DNA from: Hetaerina americana
Taxonomy: Eukaryota; Arthropoda; Insecta; Odonata; Calopterygidae
Length of the DNA: 64,000 bases
Reading direction: 5' to 3'
NCBI GenBank assembly: GCA_022747635.1
Contig: JAKTNV010000005.1
Span: 86,949,969-87,013,968 of the forward strand
The position numbers and the translations under genes were made by a program. Below are positions 27,801-38,420 of the stretch, piece by piece. The notes under the pieces are model-generated. The model made no database searches and was not told where the DNA came from. It was given only the letters and a program-made list of their open reading frames with translations. How positions within the stretch are numbered: position 1 is the first letter of the stretch; each line of letters begins with the position of its first letter.

Positions 27801-30800
27801 TCTCCACAAACAAAAACTGCTAAGGTTATGAGTTAATTACAATTTTTTTAAAGTGAAACATTCCTGAAAATCCTTGAATTTGGTAAGTTTTGGTAAATTG
27901 TACAGAAATTACATAGAATTGGTCGAGAGAGTTATTTTGTCAGCCACTTAAGATATAATGAGTAAAATAATTGCCTTCATTCTAATGAATTTCTTTAAAA
28001 TAACTTTAGTTTTCAATAAAACAATTTTTGTTTTATAGTAAATATTCTGGTATTATTGAGACCATAGATTTTACTGCATTTGGCGCAATCAGAAGCACAA
28101 CGTAATTTTATTTCTAAGCAAAGTCATGTCAAATCATTAATTTGGCCCACTGATATATTTGAAATCACTTACAACACTAGCAAAAAAAGTTAAACAGATT
28201 AAAACTCAAATATATTGGAAACTATTGACCTAAATCGAATTGGTGTGTCAAGAAGGCAAATAAAAATATCTAATAGTCATAAGGAAAAATATTTACACTG
28301 ATTGGCAAACCTTTTCAACAAAGAGTTGATACAAAAATGCTTCTTGTCCAGAGCTCAACTTGAGGAAAGGGTCAGCTCTCAATATCTGTGCCACCAGAGA
28401 CGTGAGGAATTCCTCTGGATCTATTGAAGCAAGCAAAGGAAAAATTAGGTTAGATCAGTGACAAAAGACAACAAGAAGAGTGATTCTCTGATAATGAATT
28501 TCCTTTCCAAACTTAATAGCATATCATCACTTTTTGCCATTATCACAATTTAAGGCATTACATTTGCTGACAAGCACTTCTTGTCTAGAAGAACAATTCC
28601 GTTGTTTTTCAATCATTAAAACTTTTCCATCCATAATGTCCCCTTTCTCCCATCATGTATTCAGTAGGAAAATACAGGCAAAAGATGGTGATTTATATTT
28701 AAAATTTCATGATTCCACAAGGCAAAATTGCCCGCAAATGCAACTTAATGACAACCATAAAGGTAGAGACTGAAAGAAAAATTTAGAGCAACAGCCAGTC
28801 AATTGGTTTCACACATGAAGAGATACATTAGTGATGTGGATTTTTTAAAGTTATGACAATGAGTGAAATTTTTGAGCAGATGATTTCCAGTGGGAATATC
28901 TGGAGTTCCTTCTCTAGGTGGACGGATAAGAGAGGAACTTGGTAAAGGTAATGTTTGGGCTTATAATGCTGTGGATGAATGTTTGCCACACACTTTTGTA
29001 CAACCACGTTTCTGGTCCACACCTGAGAAATGTTTGTTAGCTGACAAATGGTCACTTGCCCCCCTATGCATCTTGCCTGTGAGCACTAATTGTTCTGAAG
29101 TGAATTGAACACTGGTGATATTAGTTCATTATAAAATATTGACGAAATTTTAGCTTCACTAGAGATACTGTAACTATACATACCATTCAAGTTTCATTGG
29201 GTGTTCTCAAATTTTCATCTATAATCTATTTATCTCATTTAGTCAATAACACAAGCAGTAACACCCACCCACAAGATAATTTTTGGGAGTTCCCATCAAT
29301 AAATTTTTGAATTGTTAGATTTTATTTCAATTTGATAGAAGTTTCTGTGAACTGTTTTCACAACTTTTCTCTTTCCAACGTGCAATACTTTGGGCAGGTG
29401 AACTGATGCAATTTAAACTTCATCTAAGTATTCATTAAGACTATTTAATCACCTAATATCACGTTGTAAATGTACACTATACAATATGGAGATGGTTTTT
29501 CTTTTCCATGGTTCTCCAGTTAAAATAGAGCAAATGGAAGTCCACAGCACCTTATAAACAAAACGATTAACCAAAGTGATAGACATTTTTGGGAGCATAT
29601 TTTGATGAATATTCATACATCAATGAACATTCATGTCCATCCAAAATCATCTCAAAAGTGCTCAACTTTGAATAACCACCTGAGTTTAAACAGATGCCAA
29701 AACTCCCACACTTGATGGGAGAGGGTTTGAAAAGAGATGCCAATTTTTATAGATAAACTTTTTTTTTGCTTTTCACTATTTTAGAGAATTTAGAGATTAC
29801 AATTTTTTATGGATAGATAGAACAAAAAAACTGACATATATATGATATTACATAAAAATAACTAGTAAATACCCACCCAATTTGAAGGTATTTTTTCTTT
29901 GGCATCGACAATAAATATGTTTAACATATAGATTATTCAAAAAGGAAAAAATCATAGTTTTATAAATTCTCAACACCAACCCTTTTCTTCACCAGTAAGG
30001 CCAGAGACTGAACTTAGTTTTTCCAACAACTGACGGAGCTTCATTACACGGTCGGCACGAACGTACAGGTTCTTCCTGAGGGGATTCACAATTTCTTCCC
30101 GAAGCACCCTCTGCACCTCTGTATATTCAGGCACGTCATCTTCAGATGGAGGACGGAAGAGTAAACCATCAAAAACGCTGGAAAGAGAGCCAAGAATACT
30201 ATAGATCTCATGCAAAGTACACACACACACAACCAACAATTATTATTCAGAGATACATCTTTGACAGAGTGGATTTTTAAAATCAGCATTGCCGGCAGCA
30301 AAACAAAAACTTGTTTCATTGAATTCATATTAACCTGGGAATGGCAAATTTCTTTTTGTCCACAAATTTTATTTCCTTTTCTTAACGTAAACCTAAGAAA
30401 TACCTCAAAATAACTCCAAGTTAATAAAAACCAGGACCGGGTTAGCTATACCAGTGTTTTGTTGAGAAAAGTACAGGGTCTCTCCCAAAAATAGTGCAAA
30501 AGTAGACCATGCTCATTGTCTTTTTTGACTCAAAACACATCATCCAAAATGATTTGTGCCTCAGGGAACTGGAGGCTGCACCAATACAACGCCATGCTGT
30601 CGCAAACCGCCTTCCTCATGACCTGGCCAAGCACAAGGTGGGCAACACTGCCCCGATGTGGCACAGTCGGAATTGCTTTTGTTCCCAAGAATAAAAAGAA
30701 GCTTGAAAGGCAACCATTTTGGAATGCTGAATAAGTTCTGAGGGGCCGTAATGTGGAACTTGAACGTGAGGCTCCTGTCAATTTCTTCCAGAAAGCGTAC

Positions 30801-33800
30801 CACGACTGACAAAGGCACTAGTGTCTGTGCGTCAATGCACAACTGTTCCATTTTGAAGAGTTTTAATGAGTTGCACTTTGACCCGCAATAAATGTTTTTT
30901 ACTACACTTATTCTACTATTTATTTTGGGGACACACCATGCACATCTTGAATTTAAAAAAAATGACAATGTCAGGATCAATTTCTCAAGTAACCTATGGT
31001 TTTCCGAATTCAATTTCCTAAATGATTTCTTTTCAGCTCAACAGCTAGGTCAGCAGTGTGACAACACAGGTTTGCCAACTGGACATTTGTAAAATTTTGA
31101 AAGCATTCCAATATTCATGTTACATTCACGAAAAAGGCAACATTCCATTACTTGTTTCAGAGTTCCGCATCTGCGGTCACCCAATCAGAGATACAAAAGA
31201 CTCCTCATTTTTTTAAAAAAGCTTATGCATAAAATTAAATATGGTTAGGAAGCACAGTACCCTCCTCATAGAGGAAGAACAATAACTCACCTCGTAAAGG
31301 TGAACATACTAAAAAGAGTTGCGTCTAAGTAGCATGAATTGTTGTGACCCTGTATCCCACGGTAACGCCCTATTGGAGAGGGCAGCTCTTCCTCACCACT
31401 GTGGTTGCAGGTAACAGCAGAAACGGGAGGAACCACCCCGGGGACCACCGGGCTGTCCATCACTCCAAAGGAGGCACCTGCCAAGAGAGACAAAAGGAGT
31501 TCGTGCATAAAAGCATCATCCATCTCAGTCACTCTCCACACTCATTCATTCTCTAAACAGTATGCGACATGAGGATTGGTTACATTGGACAAAAAGTTCA
31601 TACAAGAACAGAACTGTACATAAGGCTCGGAATGGGGAGATCCAGGAGGCTGTGACCCATCAACTTGAGATGATTCCAAAAGATGACTTCCCTGAGGCCA
31701 TGAAGAGATTAAAAACTCATGCTGAGCAATGTATCGTGTCAAATTGATTCCATTTAAGAGAAAATAAATGGTCAAAACTCATTTGACTTTGCTTTGAACA
31801 AATTTGTTTAGTCTGGGAACTTATGGAACGCAGGCCTTAGTGATTTTGGTCATTGACTTGTACACTAATATCTGATACATATGCAACAACAACTACATAA
31901 ACAGAGTTCTTTTAGTCAACCCAAGATTCTCTGCCTAGTGGAAAGTCTTGTACCAATGCTTTTGTTTTCTTCTGCCCCGTCCCTTGGCTTCCTTCCTCTC
32001 TCAACATTAGTCTACCATCTTCTGCCTCCTCCTCCTTCCTCTCCTCTTTCCCTGTGCTACTGCTCCCTCAATGGCCTTTGTTAAATATAGTCTGTGCCAC
32101 TTCCCCAACCTAATTGCCCTTCCTCCCATGGAATTTTATTCACTCCAATGTACTTTACAACTACACCACAAAGGTCTCAAATTCTTCACCGTCTCTTCAC
32201 CAAGTTCCACTCAGTTCACACTACTGTACATTAAACCACTCCAATCGCAGCAAAAGATCAATCTATTCCTCTGCTTAAGCGTAAGGTAGCAAATTTTATT
32301 CTTTTCCTCTAACAAATGGCTTCTTTTGCTATGACTTTTTTGTATTTTTACTTAATTCTTCTGATTCTACATTAACTTACTCTTTACACACTCACCCTCA
32401 TCACACCTATCCATGGGACCTTGGAAAGAGTTGGAGTAGTAACGTCGATCGAGGCAGCAATGCTCAAGGGGCACAAAAAATCCACGCATTGGGCTGCAGC
32501 GGAAATAACGCCTCCCGTTGAAAGATCCATCTGTGGCCCCAACATTCTCTGTATCCTGACGACACCCAGGGAAGAAGTTAAATGAAAAACTAGTCTATCA
32601 CATAGATCCTAAAGAAGGAAAAAGTTTAAGCTTGGTCTGGTAGTCTATGAAAAATGCTACAGCAATCAACCTGAAGGTTGGTTTGCTTGGTAAAGGTATA
32701 GCTCTCCAAATACCAAGCCTTACATCATGTGGAATTTGTAATATTCACAGTTTCAGGCATTATAGGATAGAAGAAGGACATATTATAGAATCAAAATGTA
32801 ACTAACACTTCCCACTAAATGACAAGATGATCAAGTGCACTAAGAGTTACTTTCAGTGGAGCAGTGCCATGCATCTTTTAATTCTACAACACGAAATTCA
32901 ATCATTATGTCAATGGAATCAGTTCCTTTCACTGTGTCATTTGTTTCCTCACAGGAAGATCTCTCGTAGGAAAAATCACCGATTTTTTCTTACAGACTTT
33001 GGTTTTTTCCCAGCTTAACATTACCCATTATTAATAAGCACCAGGACCCCACCTAAGAGGCAGCCCAAACAGAAATTATAATTTCAAGTGCTTAATTTTT
33101 ACAGTCATTGTTATGCTATTAATGACAATTTGGAATCATTGGCTTTTATTTGATTTTCTGAGGGTAATTTGTGAAACTAATAATATATTTATTTGCCCAC
33201 TGACCACAGTATTTGGTAAAAATTTGCGATTTAAGACACTTTAAATAGACTTCACTTACAAATTTGAAATACAGACATTTAGTGAAGATGTACAAGTGAG
33301 CAATAAAGTATTACTGTTACTTAACCAATTTCCTTTCAATAAATATATTAGTAGAGTCAATTTAAATGGATGTATAACTATGAAATGTTACTTTGTGTCA
33401 TTCCAACTTGCATTTTGATCTAAGAGGGCAGTACGGTGTGATAACAAAATGTTTATCAGCATCATTTACTGCACAAATATAATTTTTTGTCATACTGCTC
33501 GCTTAATGTTAAATGTATATATGCTGCTACAAGTTTCATTGATATGACTACATTACTGTGTCAGCAGCAGCCATTGTAAGTTGATTCATGCTCAGCTCAC
33601 CAATGGCAACACACAATCACCAACACCTGAACAAATCACCAGCCGAGGGACTACGCAAAAGAATAGGAGATTTATGGAGAAACTGTTGTCCTTCATAGCA
33701 GACTAGAAGATGGTTTAGAATGCTTACGGAGGGAAGTCTTCTGCTGATAAAGTTATAGAGATATCATTTTTTGATACTATGGGAATGAGTGTATCAGAAT

Positions 33801-36800
33801 GCCATACTAGTGAACACAACTGCAAATAGAATATCATAGGGGTACACTGATAAACTGCTGCAGAATATCTCCCAAAAATCAAAGGGAAATGTGATCCTCA
33901 TTCGACCCATCATCTAAACCTAGCCCCAAATGACTTTTTCTTTTTCCCTAATGTGAAAAAAAACACCATTTCTCATCATCAGGAGCAGATATTAGCTAAA
34001 CGAATATGTTTCAACTTGCAAAAGCTGTTTCTGATGTATTACTGGAGTCAAATCAATGAAACTTTTACCGCTTGCAGCACAAAAAACATAAAAATTAAAT
34101 CTTTGCACAGTATATCATAAGAATTTTTAAGAGAAAGAAAGAAAGAGAAAAATTTAAGATCACTCTTCAATGAATAAATCTTGCAGTTCATGGATAATTA
34201 CAGATCTTGGAAAACCCGTTCAATCAGGCCCACAACACAGATGGAAATGAAAAAAAGGAATTAAACTAGGGTTCCAAATGGCACACAAAAGCTGCACATT
34301 TGAAAGTTACTGTTTTTCATCAAACAAGCCCATTTACTCCTAAATAAATCACAACAACAGAGGTATCCCTAGTCAACCAGAGAAATTATGTCTCTGAAAA
34401 ACCCTGCAGTTGAAAAAAACATGGTTGGTAGGCCACTTAAATGCATGGGAAATCAGGGATTAGGTTTCAAATGCACATGGCTCTGCCTAACTTTACTATT
34501 GAGTAATCCACATAAAAATGATGGCATAAATATTTTTTCCTACTTCCCGAAATTGATATTGCATTTCACAGCCTACAGTGACATCACAAACTTACTGCAC
34601 TTGGTGTGATCACTACTTCACAATTTATAACTACCCTTATTGTGATGTCATTTTTTCCCATCAGTCTTTCGACAGTACAACAGAAATCCCCTAAATCAAG
34701 CTTCTCTAGCATTTCCACCACTCTACCTCAATGCTATCACATTTCACATTAATTTCGCTACTTTTGCCTCTTTCATTTCCACTCCTTATGAGGAAACATA
34801 CAACCTTGGTCCAAGCACGGATCATTAAGCAAATGCACAAATTTTGTGTTGACTCCTCTGCTGGCGGGTGCTCCCAACCACACCAGAAGAGAGGGCAGAA
34901 TTAGTTTGCACAGACTCAGCGACCTGTTAATGAGAGGTCAATCATCCTCAGCAGAAAAGTGCACACTTATCTAGCCAAAAGTGCACTTCATTCATTCACC
35001 TTGTAGGAGGGTGAAAGAGAAATACAGTCAACTTCCGATTATCCATGCTATTGTCTGTTCTTCCAAGTGCTTCAAAATTGTAATTAAATCACAATTGTAA
35101 AGATAATTAAAAGCATTGGAGCTTCAATATACTCTTTTAAAAATACAAATTTGAAATACTTTGGCTTAACTTTAACGTTTTTAATTTTGATCACAAAATC
35201 AAGAATTGTGAATAGTATTTACTATTTTCATTTAAACATTTTTGCACTATTTCTACTTTCCCATTATCATTTCCCTTGCATTCATTAGCACTGGGAATTC
35301 CATACTCTCTTCTTAAGGCGAGCATATGTGAATATAGCTTTACCATGCAACAAATCAGTCATTATCTACTAACACTGCATTATTTTAATCTGTTCCATAA
35401 CTTGAATGCGAATCTGCTTTAGCGACCCTTTGCAATATTTGTCCCACACCAGTCATTTGTTTCTTTCTGACAAAGTGATAGATTCAGCTTTAAGAAAATA
35501 TGTACAGCCATTCAATTCATAGCAGTCCTGTGTTCTTGTAAAGATATAGTTCCACCCTTTTTAAAAATAGCTTAAAAATGGAATATAATAGTACTTTCCA
35601 TTGCTATAAAACTCAAATTAAAAACAACGAATGAAAAAAAGAGTTCATTTGATTCCTAATTGTGAATACTTATTTTTTAAAATTAACAATATTCATGGAA
35701 ATTGAATAAGTTTATATCACAACCATATTTTCCACATTTTGCTTATCAAATTTTTCAATTATCTTTGCTTTATCATGTGTCCATTAGGACACGGATAATA
35801 TTACGCGATATTAGTCTTTCCTTAATCCTTGTTTGGATGCAATTTCATAAACTAACATTATGAAACATTAATATGTAATACAGCTACACAATTTTAAAGA
35901 GTGCGATTGTAATGAGTTAAAATTGCAACAACCAGGCATTTTGGGAAAATAAAATTTCGATTAGCATTTGTTTGGGCAATATCACGTACATATATTTAAG
36001 GGAGGGAGAAACCCTGCAGTTAAGTAGCCCATGTACTCAAAACATTGGCTACATATATTCAAGGGCTGCAGCATGCAAAACTGTGGTTGACAAGGAAAAC
36101 CAGTGCCAAGAGACATTTGGGCAACCCTCCTCCCACCTTCTAATGAGCATCAGAGATTAGGAATTGCTACTGACCATTTCCACGCCAGCCACGGGTCCCA
36201 TACACTCTCCTGGAATCATGCCGATCCAACGAACCACTCCAAACTTCGGCTCATCGTTTACCTCCACCTGAACATGCGACCCCACTCGCAACTCATTCCC
36301 CTCATAACGGTTTGAATCCTCCCGTGTCCAATTCCTTTTGGAAGTGCCGCCCACGTCCCCTGCCGCAGCAGCATTCAGTGGCTCGGGGCAGGGCTCACGC
36401 GACCACTTCTTGGGCCTGTCCTCCACCTCCCTCCAGTCTCGTTCAGCCATCGCATCGTTGTTGCCCTCGTCCCTCCTCTGGCCGCCCTCCCTCCAACCCC
36501 ACTGGCCCTCAGCCCCCGCCTCCAGGGCCTGCTGCTCATTCGGAGTCATGTTCTGCAGCATGCCTGAGCAGAGGGAAACAACGGTCGAATTGAAGTCAGG
36601 ACAGCAGAGCTAATGGGTTGCATCTAGAACTAATTGAAATAATTTGCGACAGGCAACTAGAGAGTTTATACAATGAGGTTTGATCACAAATAGTTCAAGA
36701 TTCTGGCGTGACTGAACCCCTTCCAACAATTTCACTTCTCAATGAGTCAGAAAAATCAGCTTATTTCCTCCAATGGAAGTCATTTCCAACAGTTTAACAC

Positions 36801-37839
36801 AAACAATGATGGAGGAAATCCAAGCCTTCATCACATGCACATCCCATACATAGCCTGTCCCAGATGAAATATTTAGCATTAGGGAATATAAAATATTCTT
36901 AATGGTGATGAGAAAACTGCCCCAAACAAAAAGAAATATTTAGTACACATAATTTCATGTCCTTCAAAATCATAAGAAATTTAAAAAACAGACACTAACT
37001 ATATCAAATAAGACAAATTCCTATGAGAAATAGTTGGTGAATACTAGTACTCATCAGACAAAACAACCCAGAGAGCGTCTACATTAGCAATGCTCCTAGA
37101 ACTCAATAGAAAAACGATCACAAGTAATAACCCACAATGCCAGATGATAACAGTCTTTCCTAAATATTATTCAATAATAGATCTCTTCATTGTACCACAT
37201 CAGAACTCAGGAAAACTGAATGCTCAAGGGGGAAGAAAACAAAGTAGGTGACTTATTTTCACTATGAGAGGCGGCCAGAAATTTGGATGGTGCTTCCTAA
37301 ATAATCTATTAACACTAATGTTTATCCTTATGGAATTCAGAAAAAAATAAAACCTACACATGCACTTCCCAGGAATAATAACTCAAAATAACTACATTTC
37401 CGTAATCTTCCAAATATTTTTCTAATTTTGCTGCAAATATGAAACCTTACCATAAACTTTACTGTAGTAAAAAACGGCTATTGTTTATTGTTTCATGAAA
37501 AAACTCTGCATATCCTTGAACCACTTTACACTACACTGCATCATAAGATCAGCAAACCGAAATGACAGTCAGTACTGGACTCACCAATTCCTTCATCCAT
37601 TTTTAAAGACTGAGGATACATTTGCTGGCCTGCCCATGTGCCATCTCTGTAGCCATCGTCCACATACTGATAATACCCTTCTGTGGCATCAGCGGGATGC
37701 CCCTGCCAACCCCCACCGCCAAATTCCAATACAAACAGCGGTATGTTATCTGCAAATAAAATCGTGGAATAAAAACGCTGGCAATGCGTCCACCCCGACA
37801 ACAACTATTCACGCAACAGTCACCATCTTCGGTAGCCAT
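12613..37839 (-). CDS. CYLD: CYLD-family deubiquitinase, complete gene of 11 coding exons
   Basis: Ubiquitin carboxyl-terminal hydrolase of the CYLD family. The family cleaves K63- and M1-linked ubiquitin chains and damps NF-kB/IMD and JNK signalling in the cytoplasm. Exons on the minus strand: 37839-37824, 37749-37585, 36563-36175, 32555-32396, 31477-31291, 30177-29981, 28420-28311, 27597-27411, 15911-15796, 14617-14401, 12803-12613. All introns are GT-AG, every junction keeps phase, and the total is 1,935 nt (644 aa). Domains: low-complexity N-terminus (1-150), one CAP-Gly (about 152-235), then a USP domain with catalytic Cys about 292, His about 556 and Asp about 575, and a Cys/His zinc insert at about 475-520. 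The vertebrate protein is about 950 aa with three CAP-Gly domains; the fly form is of similar length to this one. Exon 1 is the least certain exon. Confidence 0.95.
13107..14050 (+). mobile_element. mariner (Mos1/mauritiana-like) relic inside CYLD intron 10
   Basis: A 5' terminal repeat CCAGGTGTATAAGCTTAAAT follows a TA at 13105-13106. The transposase can be read with breaks: an N-terminal helix-turn-helix region (LLDEDDMQSQK, LAEQLDVTQPAIS, about 13510-13600), then an inserted or rearranged piece, then GVIYYELLKPGETVNAHLYHQQLI (about 13890-13980). Stops and frameshifts inactivate it and no clear 3' terminal repeat is found. It is antisense to CYLD. Confidence 0.88.
13804..13838. repeat. short inverted repeat in the mariner relic
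   Basis: ATATTGATGGTTGATC (13805-13820) and its near-exact reverse complement (13823-13838) flank a 2-nt spacer, one mismatch apart. It lies where the transposase frame breaks, so a small inverted duplication may have caused the break. Confidence 0.7.
14401..14617 (-). CDS. CYLD: CYLD coding exon 10, catalytic His and Asp
   Basis: Acceptor CTCTCGCAG; donor GAAG|GTTTGA. It opens AHGHERRRTHHP (zinc-insert histidines), then MELFAVVCIETSHYVAFV with the catalytic His (about 556), then WCFFDSMADREG with the Asp (about 575). All three catalytic residues are therefore present in the predicted enzyme. Confidence 0.98.
14618..15795. other. CYLD intron 9
   Basis: 1,178-bp intron holding a tRNA-derived SINE (15361-15623, listed separately). 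Nothing else is recognised. Confidence 0.85.
15361..15623 (-). mobile_element. tRNA-derived SINE
   Basis: The minus strand begins GGGGTCGCGGTAGTCCAGG, with an A-box-like TAGTCCAGGGAGTAGAGCGC, and has a perfect B box GGTTCAATTCC (plus-strand 15558-15568) about 35 bases further on, the spacing of an internal pol III promoter. The tRNA-like head leads into an unrelated body of about 190 bp. The head does not fold as an intact tRNA by eye, so I call a SINE and not a tRNA gene. Confidence 0.8.
15796..15911 (-). CDS. CYLD: CYLD coding exon 9, zinc-binding insert
   Basis: Acceptor AATTACAG; donor ACG|GTAATA. Its 38 codons start PRQCIVCGKLASHECREC and end FCSPCLET: three CxxC pairs (about residues 475/478, 486/489 and 503/506), the B-box-like zinc insert within the CYLD USP fold. 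The His-rich start of exon 10 supplies the remaining ligands. This exon is isolated, with 11.5 kb of intron before it and 1.2 kb after, and could easily be missed by automatic annotation. Confidence 0.96.
18900..19320 (-). mobile_element. decayed LINE fragment (pre-RT region)
   Basis: On the minus strand, pieces such as ERKLHLYYERYEIKI followed by a run of charged residues resemble the segment between endonuclease and RT in non-LTR elements. Many stops are present and no RT box is visible, so confidence is modest. Confidence 0.4.
24890..26690 (-). mobile_element. decayed LINE relic with RT domain
   Basis: At about 25440-25620 the minus strand reads DSVWFTNDTVIISQMTKGLQ, LLSALQGECMWYGMKI and THEKTKVMAFSR. 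This is the catalytic block of a non-LTR RT with FADD changed to FTND, then the conserved YGMKIN.EKTKVM segment. Further upstream the similarity decays, with stops. The boundaries are approximate. The altered catalytic box shows that it is dead. Confidence 0.8.
27411..27597 (-). CDS. CYLD: CYLD coding exon 8, USP core
   Basis: Acceptor GTCCTCAG; donor T|GTAAGT. It encodes LPSVQQLFEQS, then EVPSCLIVQMPRFGKSFK and LLDVTDIIED. The PSCLI.QMPRFGK.FK string is characteristic of CYLD. It is the last exon before the 11.5-kb intron. Confidence 0.98.
27598..28310. other. CYLD intron 7
   Basis: 713-bp AT-rich intron; nothing else seen. Confidence 0.9.
28311..28420 (-). CDS. CYLD: CYLD coding exon 7, USP core
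   Basis: Acceptor TTCAATAG; donor GTTTGC (weak). It encodes DPEEFLTSLVAQIL, FLKLSSGQEAF and YQLFVEK, matching the DPEEFL segment of the CYLD USP domain. Length (110 nt) and phases fit both neighbours exactly. Confidence 0.97.
28421..29980. other. CYLD intron 6
   Basis: 1,560-bp intron. Short open frames at 28.5-29.1 kb have no motif and are treated as chance. Confidence 0.9.
29981..30177 (-). CDS. CYLD: CYLD coding exon 6, USP core
   Basis: Acceptor CTTTCCAG; the donor is GTTGGT, a weak match to consensus. It encodes SVFDGLLFRP, EIVNPLR and VMKLRQLLEKL, which match the conserved USP helices that follow the Cys box in CYLD. It ends in SGLTGEEKG with the final base shared with exon 7 (giving Asp). 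Confidence 0.97.
30500..30700 (+). mobile_element. probable mariner transposase scrap in CYLD intron 5
   Basis: The frame MLIVFFDSKHIIQND resembles the central catalytic segment of irritans-type mariner transposases (core M-L-x-V-F-F-D), after which the similarity fades. No terminal repeats are seen. It may belong with the C-terminal scrap at 31.56-31.75 kb, but the intervening sequence does not support one continuous element. Confidence 0.5.
31291..31477 (-). CDS. CYLD: CYLD coding exon 5, catalytic cysteine box
   Basis: Acceptor CTTGGCAG; donor AG|GTGAGT. After a Pro/Val-rich linker it encodes GIQGHNNSCYLDATLF, the USP Cys box; the nucleophile is Cys about 292 of the predicted protein. The linker between CAP-Gly and the USP core is short, and a single Cys precedes the box in the segment TCNHSGEE. 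Confidence 0.98.
31562..31748 (+). mobile_element. mariner transposase C-terminal scrap in CYLD intron 4
   Basis: A frame ending EIQEAVTHQLEMIPKDDF, AMKRLKTHAEQCIVSN resembles the last helix region of mariner transposases (core E-I-Q-x-A-V-T and C-I-V near the end). It lacks the catalytic part and lies about 85 bp from the catalytic-Cys exon, antisense to the gene. Confidence 0.55.
32396..32555 (-). CDS. CYLD: CYLD coding exon 4, C-terminal half of CAP-Gly
   Basis: Acceptor GTCGTCAG; donor G|GTGAGT. It encodes GATDGSFNGRRYFRC and GFFVPL, the second half of a CAP-Gly domain. The conserved TDG.F.G.RYF block matches vertebrate CYLD, but the domain splits here across a 3.6-kb intron. It continues into a short linker (YYSNSF) leading to the USP domain. 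Confidence 0.96.
32556..36174. other. CYLD intron 3
   Basis: 3,619-bp AT-rich intron splitting the CAP-Gly domain. I see no repeats or extra exons in it. Confidence 0.85.
36175..36563 (-). CDS. CYLD: CYLD coding exon 3, N-terminal half of CAP-Gly
   Basis: Acceptor CTGCTCAG; donor ATG|GTCAGT. The first 90 residues are low-complexity and charged (Glu/Gly/Trp/Arg-rich). The last 40 form the start of the CAP-Gly domain: VGSHVQVEV...FGVVRWIG, then GPVAGVEM. The FGV(V/I)RWIG string matches the third CAP-Gly of vertebrate CYLD, the one that binds the NEMO proline-rich segment. The exon is strongly GC-rich compared with flanking introns. Confidence 0.95.
36564..37584. other. CYLD intron 2
   Basis: 1,021-bp AT-rich intron; nothing further seen. 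Confidence 0.85.
37585..37749 (-). CDS. CYLD: CYLD coding exon 2
   Basis: Acceptor TTTGCAG and donor GTGAGT flank 165 nt with phases 2 in and 1 out. It encodes a Gly/Tyr/Asp-rich stretch (FGGGGWQGHPAD, YYQYVDDGYRDG) with no domain I recognise; N-terminal regions of CYLD proteins are poorly conserved. It is placed in the gene by phase, strand and position directly before the exon leading into CAP-Gly. Confidence 0.75.
37824..37839 (-). CDS. CYLD: CYLD coding exon 1 (start), predicted
   Basis: The start ATG at 37839-37837 opens five codons (MATED) plus one base before a GTGACT donor. The 74-bp intron ends in a pyrimidine-rich tract and TTTGCAG. The one-base overhang fits the two-base start of exon 2 and makes the full coding total divisible by three. 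The ATG lies at the edge of a CpG-dense stretch, as expected for a promoter-proximal exon. An upstream non-coding exon or a different start cannot be excluded. Confidence 0.6.
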
Positions 37840-38420
37840 TACGGGCCGGTAATTTTCCGTCCAATAATCCAGAAAAATGAAAACAGACTAATGCACTATT
37901 CACGAAATGTTTTAAGGAATCACGATAAAAATACAGATGCCGATCCTGGCGAATACTGGCGGCCGATCCAGGTAATTTACGACACACGGCCCTGAGCTAA
38001 GAACGGCGTTGTCGCAAAACTCGGTTGATAAAATGAGAAGACTAATTGCGCGATGTTATGTCACCTCATGAGAGAAGAATCGACAAGGGAATCTGTCAAG
38101 GCACGTGTGCTAAACGATATAAGCTCTCCAGGCGACCGCGGGCGCCTAACATCGCCTTACTACAAGCTTTCATTTCATCCGCGAGCCCACTCTCCCTCCC
38201 CTATTAATAGAATCTAATTTTAACGGCGGCTCTTTGGCGTGGGAAAAATTAAATATTTCAGGAAGCCGGGAATGCAGACATTACAGCTGGCATTAAGTAT
38301 TACTTTATTAACCAGGGATAAGAATGCAACTTATGTTAATAACGAATATGTGGCCATCAATTTGCGATATTATTCGCCGACGCGTAAAAAAGAAGGCCTA
38401 AAAATACTTTTCATTCCGTC
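37840..38420 (-). promoter_or_regulatory. CpG-dense candidate promoter of CYLD
   Basis: CpG dinucleotides are far more frequent here than in the surrounding AT-rich DNA (for example the GGCGACCGCGGGCGCC cluster at about 38131). A CACGTG E-box lies at 38102-38107 and a CCAAT pentamer at about 37860. It directly abuts the predicted CYLD start ATG. No TATA box is evident at a convincing distance. Confidence 0.5.
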